Shown here: piece by piece, positions 12,801 through 24,386 of the stretch
How the letters are laid out: every line of letters begins with the position of its first letter
Numbering within the stretch: the stretch's first letter is position 1
From: Siphonodentalium dalli
Lineage: Eukaryota; Mollusca; Scaphopoda; Gadilida; Siphonodentaliidae
Direction of reading: 5' to 3'
Assembly: GCA_032622095.1 (NCBI GenBank)
Contig: CP136064.1
Span: 178,780,011-178,844,010, forward strand
DNA length: 64,000 nt
The notes under the pieces: model-generated
Database searches by the model: none
Seen by the model: only the letters and a program-made list of their open reading frames with translations
What the model was told of the DNA's origin: nothing
Program-made: the position numbers and the translations under genes

Positions 12801-13530
12801 TTGCCGAAAAGGGAAAATAGGATTGCGTGTATTTAGTAATTTTAACTAATTATTTTCTCACAACAATGTCGTTGTTGATATTTACGGCTTAGGGGCTATT
12901 TTCTCGCCAACAATGTCGTTGGCGTTCACGGTTTGGGGCACTGGAAGTCCCGTCAGATTCTTGACGTATCGCAGTGCCTGGGAATCACTTAAATTTCAGC
13001 AGCCATATAGCTGCGTCAGTTAGCAGGAATTGTGGTGTGTAAGTTTAGAGCTTGTTTATATGAATGTATTAATAATAGACTAAGATTTTCAGCCGTAACA
13101 AGAAATGAAAATATGAGAAAATGTAAATTCTATATTTTGCGAGGTATTAACAAGTTTTGGCTCAACGGGTTTAGCAGTTTGAAGTGAATATGGATATAAA
13201 AATATACATATATAAAAAAAATGTAAAAAATGTAGAGTTACTCCTCTTGGATCGCGGTGATTTTATTGATTGGGAGTGGAGACTGAGTGATCAGAGCTTG
13301 TCCAAAATGCGACGTCGGCAATCCCCGTGGCTTTTTACCCTTATTTGAGCTCAATCCGTCCAGGCGTTTTCGATTCCATGACGTACCCACATATATACAC
13401 ACACATATATATATATACGGAAGTCTCAAAATATATATATAGATACTGCTATCTTATGGTCAATGGTGACGGCGATTTCGGCTTTTACCTGGGCAATGTC
13501 GACGCTAATTCCCAGGGCTGATTACTGACT
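9879..13530. other. Intron 1 of the FET-like gene, right-hand unique part
   Basis: Mostly unique AT-rich sequence with no exon recognised. A direct repeat lies at 12540-12990. Confidence 0.5.
12540..12990 (+). repeat. Direct repeat of about 180 bp, 2.5 units
   Basis: Units share GACCCGATGATGTCGTTGTT, CCGAAAAATCTCACATTGCC and AGTCCCGTCAGATTC. Units after the first lose internal parts. No coding frame is conserved between them. Confidence 0.75.
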
Positions 13531-14946
13531 GTCATTTTCCCACCAAAACGCACGTGCTTTTCACTGGTTAATTTTGTCGTGAACAGAGTTGTCTATCAAG
13601 CATCAGTCCTTCCCAGAAGACGGGAGTGATTGCTCTCGCACCCGTACAGACTCTTAATTTTCAAATCACGGGTGCTAAAATTTGCACATCCCTCATCTCA
13701 AAATACTAATGAAGACTAATTGTTGGTTCAATAGTGAACTATTTTAAGGGTTATTGAGATCCTTTACCATCTCAGTACAACTACCGCTATTCTCAAAGTA
13801 ATTGACCAGAAAAACGGGGTGATACCCCGGTCATGACCGCGGTTATACCGGTAATAAACGGTAGCGGTATCGAAACGGTCACAGCGGTGGAGTTACGGTA
13901 TCGGACGGTAAGGATACCGCGCACCGCGATAAATGTTTTGAATACTGCAGTGATTTTCATAGAACTCTTTGAAGGGAACGTTCAGACAACAACGATTCAA
14001 TCGTAAGTGGAAAGATTTCCGTCGAGGCCGGAAGTAACCGATAGTTGGATTGCGCATGCTGACAATGTCGCAAGTCAAAAAATAATATCAAGCACCGTCT
14101 GATTTTAAATGTGAAATCGTGGCGTATCCTTGATAACCTCCACTTGCGACGTAATCGCAGTCGTGTGTACGTAAAAATCGTAGCTGGAAATGCCGTAGGA
14201 TAGTCAATCACATACTTTATTCGCGGTTTATTTCTGAAAATCAGAGCGGGGGTACAGAATAAATCCAAAATGATTTGAACTATGTGGAATAGCAAGAGAA
14301 ATATGATATTGGAAAAAAATAAATATATCGTCCCATGTGTTTATAAATGCGAGTTTATATTTTCTTTAATACAAGTGCAATGTTTGTGTTTTTGACGCAC
14401 GATTCACGGCATTGGTATAATATCTATTAATTAAATGACGACTCCTGCTGGCTGGGTTGTCACACCGAAAGTTAAAACAATACGTCTATAAGCCTTAATT
14501 AAGGATCTCATTAAATTCCACAGATAAAAGGAGAATCACTGTGATTTACACGACTTCGTGTCAATGCCAATCGCGGCCTTAGAATGTCCATCTTACTTTA
14601 TTGAATTAAAAAAAAAAGAAGTTCTGCCATAACTTGGTGCGTGGTGAAATTATTTCAAGGGCAGGTATGTGTTGGAAGACACCTCAGTGCCCGGACACCA
14701 GGCGATGGGTGGAGTTTACAAATTGTAAGCATCCACATTTGTCAAATTTCCATGTTGACATATTACGGCAATAAACAATCTATCTATATACATGTAGCAG
14801 ATGCATACGGACTGTTCCCATCCCACATGTCTTTATAAGAGGACGCGCATGTGTCGTCATAAGCATCAGGATTATCTCACTTATAAATAACCATACACGA
14901 CCTCCCCGTGTGCCTGTAAAAGTAGACGAATCTGGTTCCAATTAAG

Positions 14947-17142
14947 CCGTGTTTCCATGACGTTCCCCCATGATATCGTCAGGGTTATCTCATTAATAGG
15001 GATCGCACAACCTGCTCACAAGAATAGTAATTCTTTTCTGCTGGTCTCGATATGGGCACCATATATTTCTGTTTTAATAATGCCAATAAAACCACACAAA
15101 ATAAATCAAATTGCATTGGAGATTGATAAAGTTGGGAATATCGGTAAGAATTGTTTCCCCACCCGCACTATTATTTGGGTCACTCAGATAACTTTTACCA
15201 ACCTGCACCCTGCATCACAACTAAAACTGATATGCATTCTCATTTAGGTTTATCATCGACCTATGTCTATATGCATGCATACGTCGATGGGTCAACATGT
15301 ATACATGCATGATGTTTCAAATCGTAAAATAAAAATAAATCCTAAAAAGTTCAACGACAATAAACAGAGTCAAGGGTAAAAACTAAATTAGGTCGGATAT
15401 ATCGGATTTTCGAAGGAAGACGTTACCATCTATCAATATCTATTGGTTATACGGAGACGAGAAAAAATAATTCCACTCGAGATAGTTTTTGAAGTTTTTG
15501 ATGACTCGGACACATAAAGAAATCACTATTGGCAAAAGCATATTATACACATGGACTAATCACTATTGGCAAAAAAACATCGTCAATAACAAGTAAATAA
15601 AATAACCACAATAAATGAAGATTTCTTCAGTGTCCTTTGTTTTTTTCCGCTCAAATTGTCCGTTAAAATCAATGCGGCATCGCGAACCGTGACAGCATGC
15701 ATCGTGGTGTCGCGCAGTATGCGCGGTGTTGAAGCGTCAATAAGCGGTATCAGTACCGCGGTATTGGGGATACCGCGGTAAGCCACGTTTCCATGACGTT
15801 CCCCCATGATATCGTCAGGGTTATCTCATTATTAGGGATCGCACAACCTGCTCACAAGAATAGTAATTCTTTTCTGCCGGTCTCGATATTGGCACCATAT
15901 ATTTCTGTTTTAATAATGCCAATAAAACCACACAAAATAAATCAAAATTGCATTGAGATTGATAAAGTTGGGAATATCGGTAAGAATTGTTTCCCCACCC
16001 GCACTATTTGGGTCACTCAGATAATTCTTACCTACCTGTACCCTGCATCGCAACTAAAACTGATATGCATTCTCATTTAGGTTTATCATCGACCTATGTC
16101 TATATGCATGCATACGTCGATGGGTCAACATGTATACATGCACGATGTTTCAAATCGTAAAATAAAAACAAGAGGTGTGCACTCGAGTGCTAGCATAACC
16201 CCACAGTGGCAAATTCAATCCGCATTATCCGTAAACTCAACCAAAAAGATTTTTAACTTTAAAGAAAAATTCGGACTAATAATATCGATATGGTGTTACA
16301 AGAAGCTTGTACAGAAAAAATTATTCAAATCGGTTCATATTTGTTAAAGTTATTAAGTCCGACAGAATTTTCTAAGTCAAAATCAGTCGAAAATGAGGTG
16401 TAATATTACGAAAAACAGTCAGAGCCAATCCCTAGCCGCATCATGTAGAGAGGGTATTGTGAGAAGCATGTATACCAAAAATTATTGAAATCGGTTCATA
16501 TTTGTTATAAAGTTATTAAGTCGGACAGAAGTCAAAAAAGTCGAAAAAGAGGCGTAACTTGAAAAAAAAAGTCGGACCGAACCGCAATTAGCATCATGCG
16601 GAGAGACCGTTCTAAGGAGATTGCATACAATAAATTATTGAAATCGGTTCATAGTTGTTCGAGTTATGAGGTCGGACGGACAGACGGACAAACGGACGGA
16701 GAAAGCGTGACGGACGGACAGACGCAGTCAATCCAGTATACCCCCCATTTTCTTCGAAAGTGGGGGTATAATAAATCCTATAAAGTTAAACGACAATAAA
16801 CAGTCGAGGGTAAAAACTAAATTAAGTCGGATATATCGGATTTTCGAAGGAAAAATTCCACTCAAGAGATAGTTTTTGATGACTAAGACACATAAAGAAA
16901 TCACTATTGGCAAAAGCATATTATACACATGGAAATCACTATTGGCAAAAAAACATCTTCAATAATAAGTAAATAAAATAACCACAATAAATGAAGATTT
17001 CTTCAGTGTCAAATTGTCCGTTAAAATCACCGCGGTATCGCGAACCGTGACCGCATGCATCGTGGTGTCACTGCGGTATGCGCGGTGTTGAAGCGTTAAT
17101 AAGCGGTATCAGTACCGCGGTATTGGAGATACCGCGGTATCA
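14947..17142 (+). repeat. Tandem duplication (about 835 bp unit) inside the TA element
   Basis: 14947-15781 and 15782-17142 are highly similar, both starting GTTTCCATGACGTTCCCCCA and ending near TACCGCGGTA. Copy 2 carries a 603-bp insertion and lacks a piece present in copy 1. The insertion in only one copy dates it after the duplication. Confidence 0.9.
16169..16771. mobile_element. CAAGAG...GGGGGTATAA element, inserted without TSD
   Basis: The insertion begins CAAGAGGTGTGC and ends in a hairpin with CCCCCCA...TGGGGGTATAA. Internal units of about 170 bp include CGGACGGACAGACGG. Removing it restores the sequence of duplicate copy 1 (15326-15345) exactly at an A|T junction, with no duplication. 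This resembles Helitron/Helentron insertion, though no CTRR end is visible. Confidence 0.75.
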
Positions 17143-17941
17143 TACCGCGGTATTAACGGGGTAACACCGCGTTATAGATGGTCAATTACTTTAAGTATAG
17201 CGGTATGGCATATTCAAGTGTAACTAGACATAGGTCTATTCCACAAATACTTTTTGTTTGAGAAAAAGCCAACTGACAATTATAGTATGGGTCCAATATT
17301 ACACCCGTCTTCTGAATTACGGGAGCAAATAAATGCTCTCAGTGTTTTCCTTGTGGGAAGGACTGAAGCATGGATTGTCGCCAAATCCGCGAAGGAATTC
17401 AAGGGCGCTACCGGTATAATACATTGTAAAATACACAGCACAATAAAAAGGGGGGTTTCCAAAGTGACTTGTCAGGGTATAGTTTGATTCAGGGTTGGTG
17501 ATTTTTTTGATTTTTTTTAAATAAATCAAAAAAATCTATTTGATTTAAATCCGATTTATTTGATTTAAATCGATTTTTTTCCCCCCAATTGTTATGAAAA
17601 TATGCAATTATGCAATGTCTTTGATAAATGAAGGTTCTAAAAGGTGTTGCTTATTTTTCCAAGGTTGGATTAATCAAAATTCTATTATTTATTATTTTTT
17701 GTTTAACTACATTTATCAAGTACAAATATCATGGCAGTACAGATTTAGCGACCATGTACTTTAATTATGCATGCACTTAGGTCCATGTGAGTTCCAATGT
17801 TGTGATATCTGGATAGTTAGACCTGTGCTTAAAGATTTACTACTAAATTTAGTAAATTTTAGCCGAGAACTGAATGTATTTTCAATCACCTTTGCTCCTC
17901 GGTGACTTGGACATGCATGTAATCACAACATATATCAAGTA

Positions 17942-18703
17942 GTCTAGTGATCCGAATAACCGTACCCGTATGATTGTTAATTTTGGAGAAAAAATCCACC
18001 CCCTACGATTCTTATTCAAGCCCCTACGATTATTTAATTTTGATCACCCATACTCCATGAATGATCGCATTATTTGTAGTTTTTAATCAAATGGCATGCA
18101 TGAAACGGAATACGTTCAAAGAATTCGCGCAACCGTCTGGCATCGCAATATAATCAATGATTTGATCCATGGAAAGTAGTAACTCCATCCTCGCACGTGT
18201 CGCTATTTTGCAATTCGTGCGACCCCTATTGCAATAGACAGACCCCCCTCTGCGGGTATTGTTTATCGTTCAGTGAGGCGAACAAAGGTGACAACGCGTT
18301 ATGTCTGTTTTTTTTTACAATTGACGCGTTATTAACTAAGAAGTTAATCAACGTCTGGGGCTCACGTTTGAAAGTTTCTTTAATTAGAACACAATTGAGT
18401 AGTTGGTGGACCGATTCCGACCAAAGAAATTTTGTTTCGTATAAAAGTGTTGACGCAGTGTTCTCCGTTCAAATCAATGACATTGAAAAGGTTCTGCAAG
18501 AACCAGACGTTGTCCGTGCTGGGTCGAGGAGTGTTTATTATAAGTTTTTGTTTGATAATTAAATCAGTGTTCTTCAATGATCTCCTTTTTCATTGACATT
18601 TCCACCCCCTACTATTATTCCGACCCCTACTATTATTAAAATTTGGCAAATTTTCCACCCCCTACTATTATTCAGACCCCTACTATTATTCGGATCACTA
18701 GAG
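17942..18703 (+). mobile_element. CTCTAGTGATCCG element, copy 1
   Basis: Ends (G/C)TCTAGTGATCCGAATAA and TTATTCGGATCACTAGAG are flanked by TA. Subterminal repeats read CCACCCCCTACTATTATT. It holds a plus-strand frame matching the 143-codon frame of copy 2 but with about 66 bp deleted and frame changes. It is nested in hAT#1. Confidence 0.85.
18197..18562 (+). pseudogene. Degenerate ORF of CTCTAGTGATCCG element copy 1
   Basis: The predicted peptide shares WGSRLKVSLIRTQLSSWWTD and the C-terminus RSVYYKFLFDN with the copy-2 frame but differs at the N-terminus by a frameshift and lacks an internal segment. I do not recognise the protein. Confidence 0.5.
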
Positions 18704-20080
18704 TATGGACATTAGACAACTAGAGTAGTTTAGATGGCAGAGTATATGGTAGAATTACTCTGTTGGCATTTACATGTATGGTAATCAGAAAAGGAAAGGA
18801 AATTTAATAATGTAATGAGGAGTGCTGAATCTGATTGTAGTTACAAATAAGCGGAACAGGCCGTTGCTGGAGCATTAATCACGGTACCATGCAGTATGCC
18901 TGTTTCTTTAGGGTTGACAATTACTTACCAATTTCATATCTATTATCCAATATTGTATAATCATAATCATGTTATAGTTAACAAAAAACCTTGTTAAATA
19001 TTGCAAGTTCTTGACATTATGCAATCATTTAAAAATTTGATTTAAATCAATGATTTAAATCAGCCAACCCTGGTTTGATTTATGCCATGCCACTAGTATT
19101 CGCGGCGTAGCATGGTCGACCAGGTTGTCTTATATTTATATCTAGAATGCGCGATTTCATACGCCGGCCTACACATACGTCAGTTGTGTTTGCGATGCCG
19201 TGGGTGTTTAGTTCTGCTGTTGGTATTGGGAAAACAAAATATTAACACACTGACATGTTATTGCGCACTTCTGGGAGAAAAAATTGAATTTGAGACCGGC
19301 AAGAAAATCTCAGCCAGACCGGGTACAGTACACCTTTTAATGCCTACCTATAACTACAGAATCTTTATGTCCAAACTCATTTAATTAAAGTCTATTAACC
19401 ACTACCCCTTCACATACATGTAACACATTGAGTTAATAAACGTATATAGGCTCAATCATGAAAAATAAGCCTAAAAGACATCGTTTTATTCTTGTTTCAT
19501 GTTCCCTATTTTCGAGGTACCGGTACCACGACAGTAGTCCGTTATATTGCAATGAAATTCCCGTTTTTGGACGTGTTTTGCGAGCATGATTTACACAGTT
19601 AATTAACTTAATTATGCTAATGACTCATTGAATTAAATTAATGACTGCAACTAATAGAAAATGGGAGATGATTTTGCATATTTGTACATGGAATTTTTCC
19701 ATGTGGCACAAAAATATAACGGGATGCGTACAAATTTAGCAAAATGAATAAAATGAAAACCGTGGGGAGCTCCGAAATGGGGCGGGCTGTCTAATCACCG
19801 GAAACACAGGTATATATTTTTTTGGCCTAATGTGTGCAACAGGCTTCAGCAGTCATTGTATATGCAGGCTTATAACAACTACAGGTTGTGGGCCTGAGTA
19901 AAATTACCCACTGAGCTTGAAATAAAATTTTAAATTAAAGCATTAAAATACATGTTTCATCTGACAATACTGGCGAAATCGTAAAAATGAGACGCCCTAT
20001 AAAGTGTATGCCGAGGCCGGCTCCAAATAAAAGGTGTAAACGGGGTGTTATATGGCGTTTGGTCCGTTGTTTCTCAATGG

Positions 20081-21788
20081 TAGTGTTGAAACGATTAGTG
20101 GTTTTGAGGAATCGACTAGTCGCCAGAGGGAATCGACTACTAGTCGACTAGTCGGACCCCTTCCGAAACTTACCGTTTTGTGCTCATATACGTATATAAT
20201 TTGCCGTTTGTTTTGAGTACCAGTAACCAACTTTGCATTTTCGAATGCAAAGCAAGACGTGATTTAACACTATTTGCCCTGATTATTTGGCTTAATATCA
20301 CTGAAGGTTAATAGGTTATTAATTTGTCCCAGGTATATGATGTTTTATGACAATCAAATTACCATCCAGTTGATGTATGTATCTAAACGGTGGTGACAAA
20401 CACCTGATCGATCGCGGAAACGCTACGGATTACGGAGTGGAAGCGCATGCAACAATCGGAAACCGGTGCATTATCTATATGTTTTGTGTAAAAATGTTCC
20501 TTTAAAATTGATATGGTATGGTCTACCGGGCAGTGCCGGTTCTTACATACAATCGAACATCGTTGTTTTCAAACTTGCCCAGTGTGCTTGTCACCGATTG
20601 ACTTCACAAACGGGCGTACATGAAGAAATGCAAGATATTTTGAGAAACGAACTTCATCTCCGACAGAGTCAAACAACAGTTACAAATTAATGTTATAACA
20701 GCTGTAGTGCGTACAAGCCTTTTATGCTCGCATATGTCATGTACATATATCGGACATGGAATGTGGTAAAGTTCCCTGTATATATAGAGTCCGCATATAT
20801 TAAAAATGGGCCATGCATTGCGTACATAATGTTGTTCCTTGTATTCATTGCAAGGTCACGATATGACAAAGCTTAATCACGGACAGTCATTTTCCCCACC
20901 AAAACGCACGTGTTTTCACTGTTTGATTTGATCGTGTACATAATTGTCTCTCGTGCATGGTACATTGTAAATATATATACAATATATCCAATTTTACTCG
21001 CGAGTCCCCAAATACACAATCGATCGTGTCAGTTTCAAAAATAAAACTGCGCAGACCGGCGATGTTAATAGTACATTTCAATGCAATGTCATAAGTTCTA
21101 TATTTAGCCCGATTCCAGGAATTTGCGTCATCCAGATTACGTTTCTGGGAACAGCTTTGTCACCGCCCAATTCTGTGAAGGATTTAAGTTTGAGGTGCTA
21201 AAATACATTGTAATTTTTCACAAACACAGCCCATAAACGACATGGGATTTCCGAAGTGACTCGCCAGTTTAGTTCGAAATACGCGATGCTATTCGATGCA
21301 TAGCATGGCCGACCGCGGGATGGCTTTATATTTATATCTATAATACAATATATCTAGAACGTGCGATCGTATATGCTCACCCATGCGTCAGTTGATGCAT
21401 GTGGTGGTTGTAAAAAATATTACACAATTTTACAAATAAACTTTAAAGGTATACTGACATAGTGCTTCAATAAACTATAATATATTGGACTTGTTATTAA
21501 ACTTAAAACTTAATAATGTCACCTCGCAACTAACATGATTGAAGTTGAGTCCTGCACACCTGCAAACACGTTGACCAGTTATCACTCAGATCAATTCCGT
21601 CACGCCGAAATAGACACGGTTGCGATAGGCGCTGATTCTTTGAAGTTGATTATCAAAACCGGCCGTCTCAACTTCGTGATGGCATAATGGTGGTGGGTGT
21701 GTTCCGACTAGTCGACTATCCGATTTCGGAATCGACTAATTTAATAATCGCATCGATTTCGATTAGTCGATTAATCGTTTCAACACTA
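20081..21788. mobile_element. hAT#2, 1.7-kb hAT-like transposon nested in the MULE
   Basis: Terminal repeats TAGTGTTGAAACGATTA, rich in CGACTAGTCG beyond the tip, are flanked by the 8-bp duplication CTCAATGG (20073-20080, 21789-21796). The intact right MULE arm at 23935-23965 supplies the empty site, reading GGATGG once. No transposase frame was recognised. Confidence 0.92.
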
Positions 21789-22163
21789 CTCAATGGATAT
21801 TAATGAAATTTGGTGTATATGTCCGGGCTGGGACATGGAATACAATAACGTTTGAACTGTTTTTAAATTCACAAATTTGTTGATTTTATTCAACTTTTTC
21901 GTTCCGAAACACACTATAAAGTGTAAACGGCCGGCTCCAATTAAAAGGTGTAAGCGGACTTAATGTCGCATTATCTTCTTTGTTTATAAATGGATATGAC
22001 TGAAATTTAGTACATATGCCCGGGTTATGGCATGGAATACATCCAAGTTTGAATCGTTTTTAAAATCACAAATTTGTTGATTTTATTCAACTTTTCGTTC
22101 TTTCGTTCTATATAAAGTGTAAGCGGCCGGCTCTAATTAAAAGATGTAGGCCTAAGCGGCTTA

Positions 22164-22994
22164 CTCTAGTGATCCGAATAATAGTAGGGGTCGGAATAAT
22201 AGTAGGGGGTGGAAAATTTGCCAAATTTTAATAATAGTAGGGGTCGGAATAATAGTAGGGGGTGGAAATGTCAATGAAAAAGGAGATCATTGAAGAACAC
22301 TGATTTAATTATCAAACAAAAACTTATAATAAACACTCCTCGACCCAGCACGGACAACGTCTGGTTCTTGCAGAACCTTTTCAATGTCATTGATTTGAAC
22401 GGAGAACACTGCGTCAACACTTTTATACGAATTTTCAGTTCCAGCACAAGGCTCGAAAAATCTAACACTCGGGGGATCCTGAGCGGTAACACATGCTATT
22501 AATTTTCTTTGGTCGGAATCGGTCCACCAACTACTCAATTGTGTTCTAATTAAAGAAACTTTCAAACGTGAGCCCCAGACGTTGATTAACTTCTTAGTTA
22601 ATAACGCGTCAATTGTAAAAAAAACACAGACATAACGCGTTGTCACCTTTGTTCGCCTCACTGAACGATAAACAATACCCGCAGAGGGGGGTCTGTCTAT
22701 TGCAATAGGGTCGCACGAATTGCAAAATAGCGACACGTGCGAGGATGGAGTTACTTCCCATGGATCAAATCATTGATTATATTGCGATGCCAGACGGTTG
22801 CGCGAATTCTTTGAACGTATTCCGTTTCATGCATGCCATTTTATTAAAAACTACGAATACTAGTAATGCGATCATTCATGGAGTATGGGTGATCAAAATT
22901 AAATAATCGTAGGGGCTTGAATAAGAATCGTAGGGGGTGGATTTTTTCTCCAAAATTAACAATCGTACGGGTACGGTTATTCGGATCACTAGAG
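22164..22994 (-). mobile_element. CTCTAGTGATCCG element, copy 2
   Basis: It is inverted relative to copy 1. TA flanks CTCTAGTGATCCGAATAA on both ends. The right MULE arm shows the empty site GCGGCTTATGTGC at 23768-23780 (reverse strand). It holds the longer, open version of the element's frame. Confidence 0.9.
22305..22736 (-). CDS. 143-codon ORF of the CTCTAGTGATCCG element, unknown protein
   Basis: The open frame runs from MSLFCNSCDPIAIDRPP to YYKFLFDN and fills about half the element. A basic, Trp-containing middle (VWGSRLKVSLIRTQLSSWWT) is shared with copy 1. I see no DDE catalytic pattern, zinc finger or membrane segment that I can assign, and 143 residues is too short for a complete transposase. 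It may be a transposase remnant or a chance frame in a duplicated element. Confidence 0.4.
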   Translation of the reverse strand: MSLFCNSCDPIAIDRPPSAGIVYRSVRRTKVTTRYVCVFFTIDALLTKKLINVWGSRLKVSLIRTQLSSWWTDSDQRKLIACVTAQDPPSVRFFEPCAGTENSYKSVDAVFSVQINDIEKVLQEPDVVRAGSRSVYYKFLFDN

Positions 22995-24386
22995 TATGTG
23001 CTTTAGCGTTATAGGTAATCGGATTAACTAGTTGGCGACTCTATAGACTATTGTGTTTTGGGGCATTTGAGGTTTTGGCGAAATAATAATTTTAATACTT
23101 TTATTTTAAATGATAACTTCATTTAATCACAATGCATATATATAATAAACACATAAAATATAATAACATACATGATTATGATAACAAAAGATATCAAACT
23201 CAATACATGACAAAGATATCACACAATGCTTTTCTTGTATGTGTGTGGATTTGAGTGAGCAAACCCTTGTAATTTGGTTCAGCGTGCTAGATATGGGACG
23301 AAAGAATATGTAAGTGAAGAGTAAAATACCCCAGAAACAAGTCCTATAATTTATGTGTAGCAAATGTACGCTAAGTTTACTAAGACTGGTGCCAATAACG
23401 TTGACAAAGCAATGGCAACATTATGGAGACGATACCGAGACAACTACATGTATCTGAATATTTATGTCACAACTATGACATAGGCCTAATAGCCTACATA
23501 AAATGATAAAAGAATATCAAATTCAACGATATTCCCTATACAGGTTATAAGCCACAATCAACGGAATTGGTTTGCTGTTGCACTTGGGGGACATGAATTG
23601 TCGTATCGATATTATTTTATGCGTTGTGATTAAATTTATTTTATCATGTAGGCCTATTTCACTTTATAAATTACTATTTCCCCAAAAACCTCAAATGATA
23701 CAAAACACCCAATACTAATAGTCTAGAGTCGTCAGTTAGTTAATCCGATTACCTATACCGCTGATCGAGCACATAAGCCGCTTACACCTTTTAATTGGAG
23801 CCGGCCGTTTACACTTTATAGTGTGTTTCGGAACGAAAAAGTTGAATAAAATCAAAACATTTGTGAATTTAAAAACAATTCAAACGTTATTGTATTCCAT
23901 GTCCCAGCCCGGACATATACACCAAATTTCATTTATATCCATCCAGAAACAACGGACCAAACGCCATATAACACCCCGTTTACACCTTTTATTTGGAGCC
24001 GGCCTCGGCATACACTTTATAGTGTGTCCCGTAAAAATAGAAGTTTGAAATATTAGTAAAAAAAAAAATCACATTGAGAAATCATTCGTATCCCCAATAC
24101 CAAATACATAAACGAATTGAACCATCGGTTGGTTAGAATAGTATTGAGGATTACGGTGGATTGCTTTGTTGATACCAGATTTTGAGAACAGTCAATGACT
24201 GCATTTCCCTTTGTCTTAAAAAAAAAATATTTTCTTTCCAAAAAATGTCATTTTTAATCACTCAAATTCATTACAAACGCGGCAGAACAGAATTGTAGTT
24301 TGTTGACTATAACACGCATAATGCAAACATATTTATTCACAATATATTATATATTGGATTTTAAGAAATAATGCAAAAAAACTTAC

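Larger units (their letters stand above)
13784..17203. mobile_element. 3.4-kb TA-target element with CCGCTAT ends
   Basis: Terminal inverted repeats of 24 bp (CCGCTAT..CT.AAAGTAATTG) differ at two positions, and TA flanks both ends. The intact relative at 40489 shows the empty site CAACTATAGCATATT. The interior is full of palindromic CGGTA/TACCG motifs near both ends and contains a large tandem duplication. No transposase was recognised, so it is a non-autonomous Tc1/mariner-like candidate. Confidence 0.8.
13604..17365. mobile_element. CAGTCCTTCCCA element, copy 1, interrupted
   Basis: Ends are CAGTCCTTCCCA and TGGGAAGGACTG. The 6-bp duplication AAGCAT flanks it (13598-13603 and 17366-17371). 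Without the inserted 3.4-kb element it is about 340 bp and aligns end to end with the intact copy at 40489-40835. Six-bp duplications fit few known superfamilies (IS3EU or Dada are candidates), so it is left unassigned. Confidence 0.85.
17490..19072. mobile_element. hAT#1, non-autonomous hAT-like transposon
   Basis: The left end is CAGGGTTGGTGATTT and the right end is AAATCAGCCAACCCTG. An 8-bp duplication GTTTGATT (17482-17489, 19073-19080) flanks it. Both ends are rich in GATTTAAATC. These are hAT hallmarks. The interior carries no recognised transposase and is broken by the CTCTAGTGATCC element at 17942-18703. Confidence 0.88.
13533..19250 (+). mobile_element. Old copy of hAT#2 interior, split by younger insertions
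   Basis: 13533-13603, 17372-17489 and 19081-19240 match, in order, 20882-20950, 21150-21270 and 21275-21400 inside hAT#2. Shared landmarks are CCAAAACGCACGTG, ATACATTGTAA and TTATATTTATATCTA. The gaps are exactly the 6-bp-TSD element (13604-17365) and hAT#1 (17490-19072). Ends of this old copy were not found. Confidence 0.6.
19989..24029. mobile_element. Mutator-like (MULE) element with long inverted repeats
   Basis: Long inverted arms (left 19989-20080, 21797-22163 and 22995-23100; right about 23690-24029) share TATAAAGTGTATGCCGAGGC and GGCCGGCTCCAATTAAAAGG. The 9-bp duplication CGTAAAAAT flanks it (19980-19988, 24030-24038). Long arms plus a 9-bp TSD fit Mutator. The left arm is broken by hAT#2 and by CTCTAG copy 2, while the right arm is intact. 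Base length is about 1.5 kb with no coding frame. Confidence 0.82.

Noticed and set aside
13957-14295. 112-codon minus-strand frame inside the TA element
   Set aside because: It is not shared with any other copy and no transposase signature was seen.
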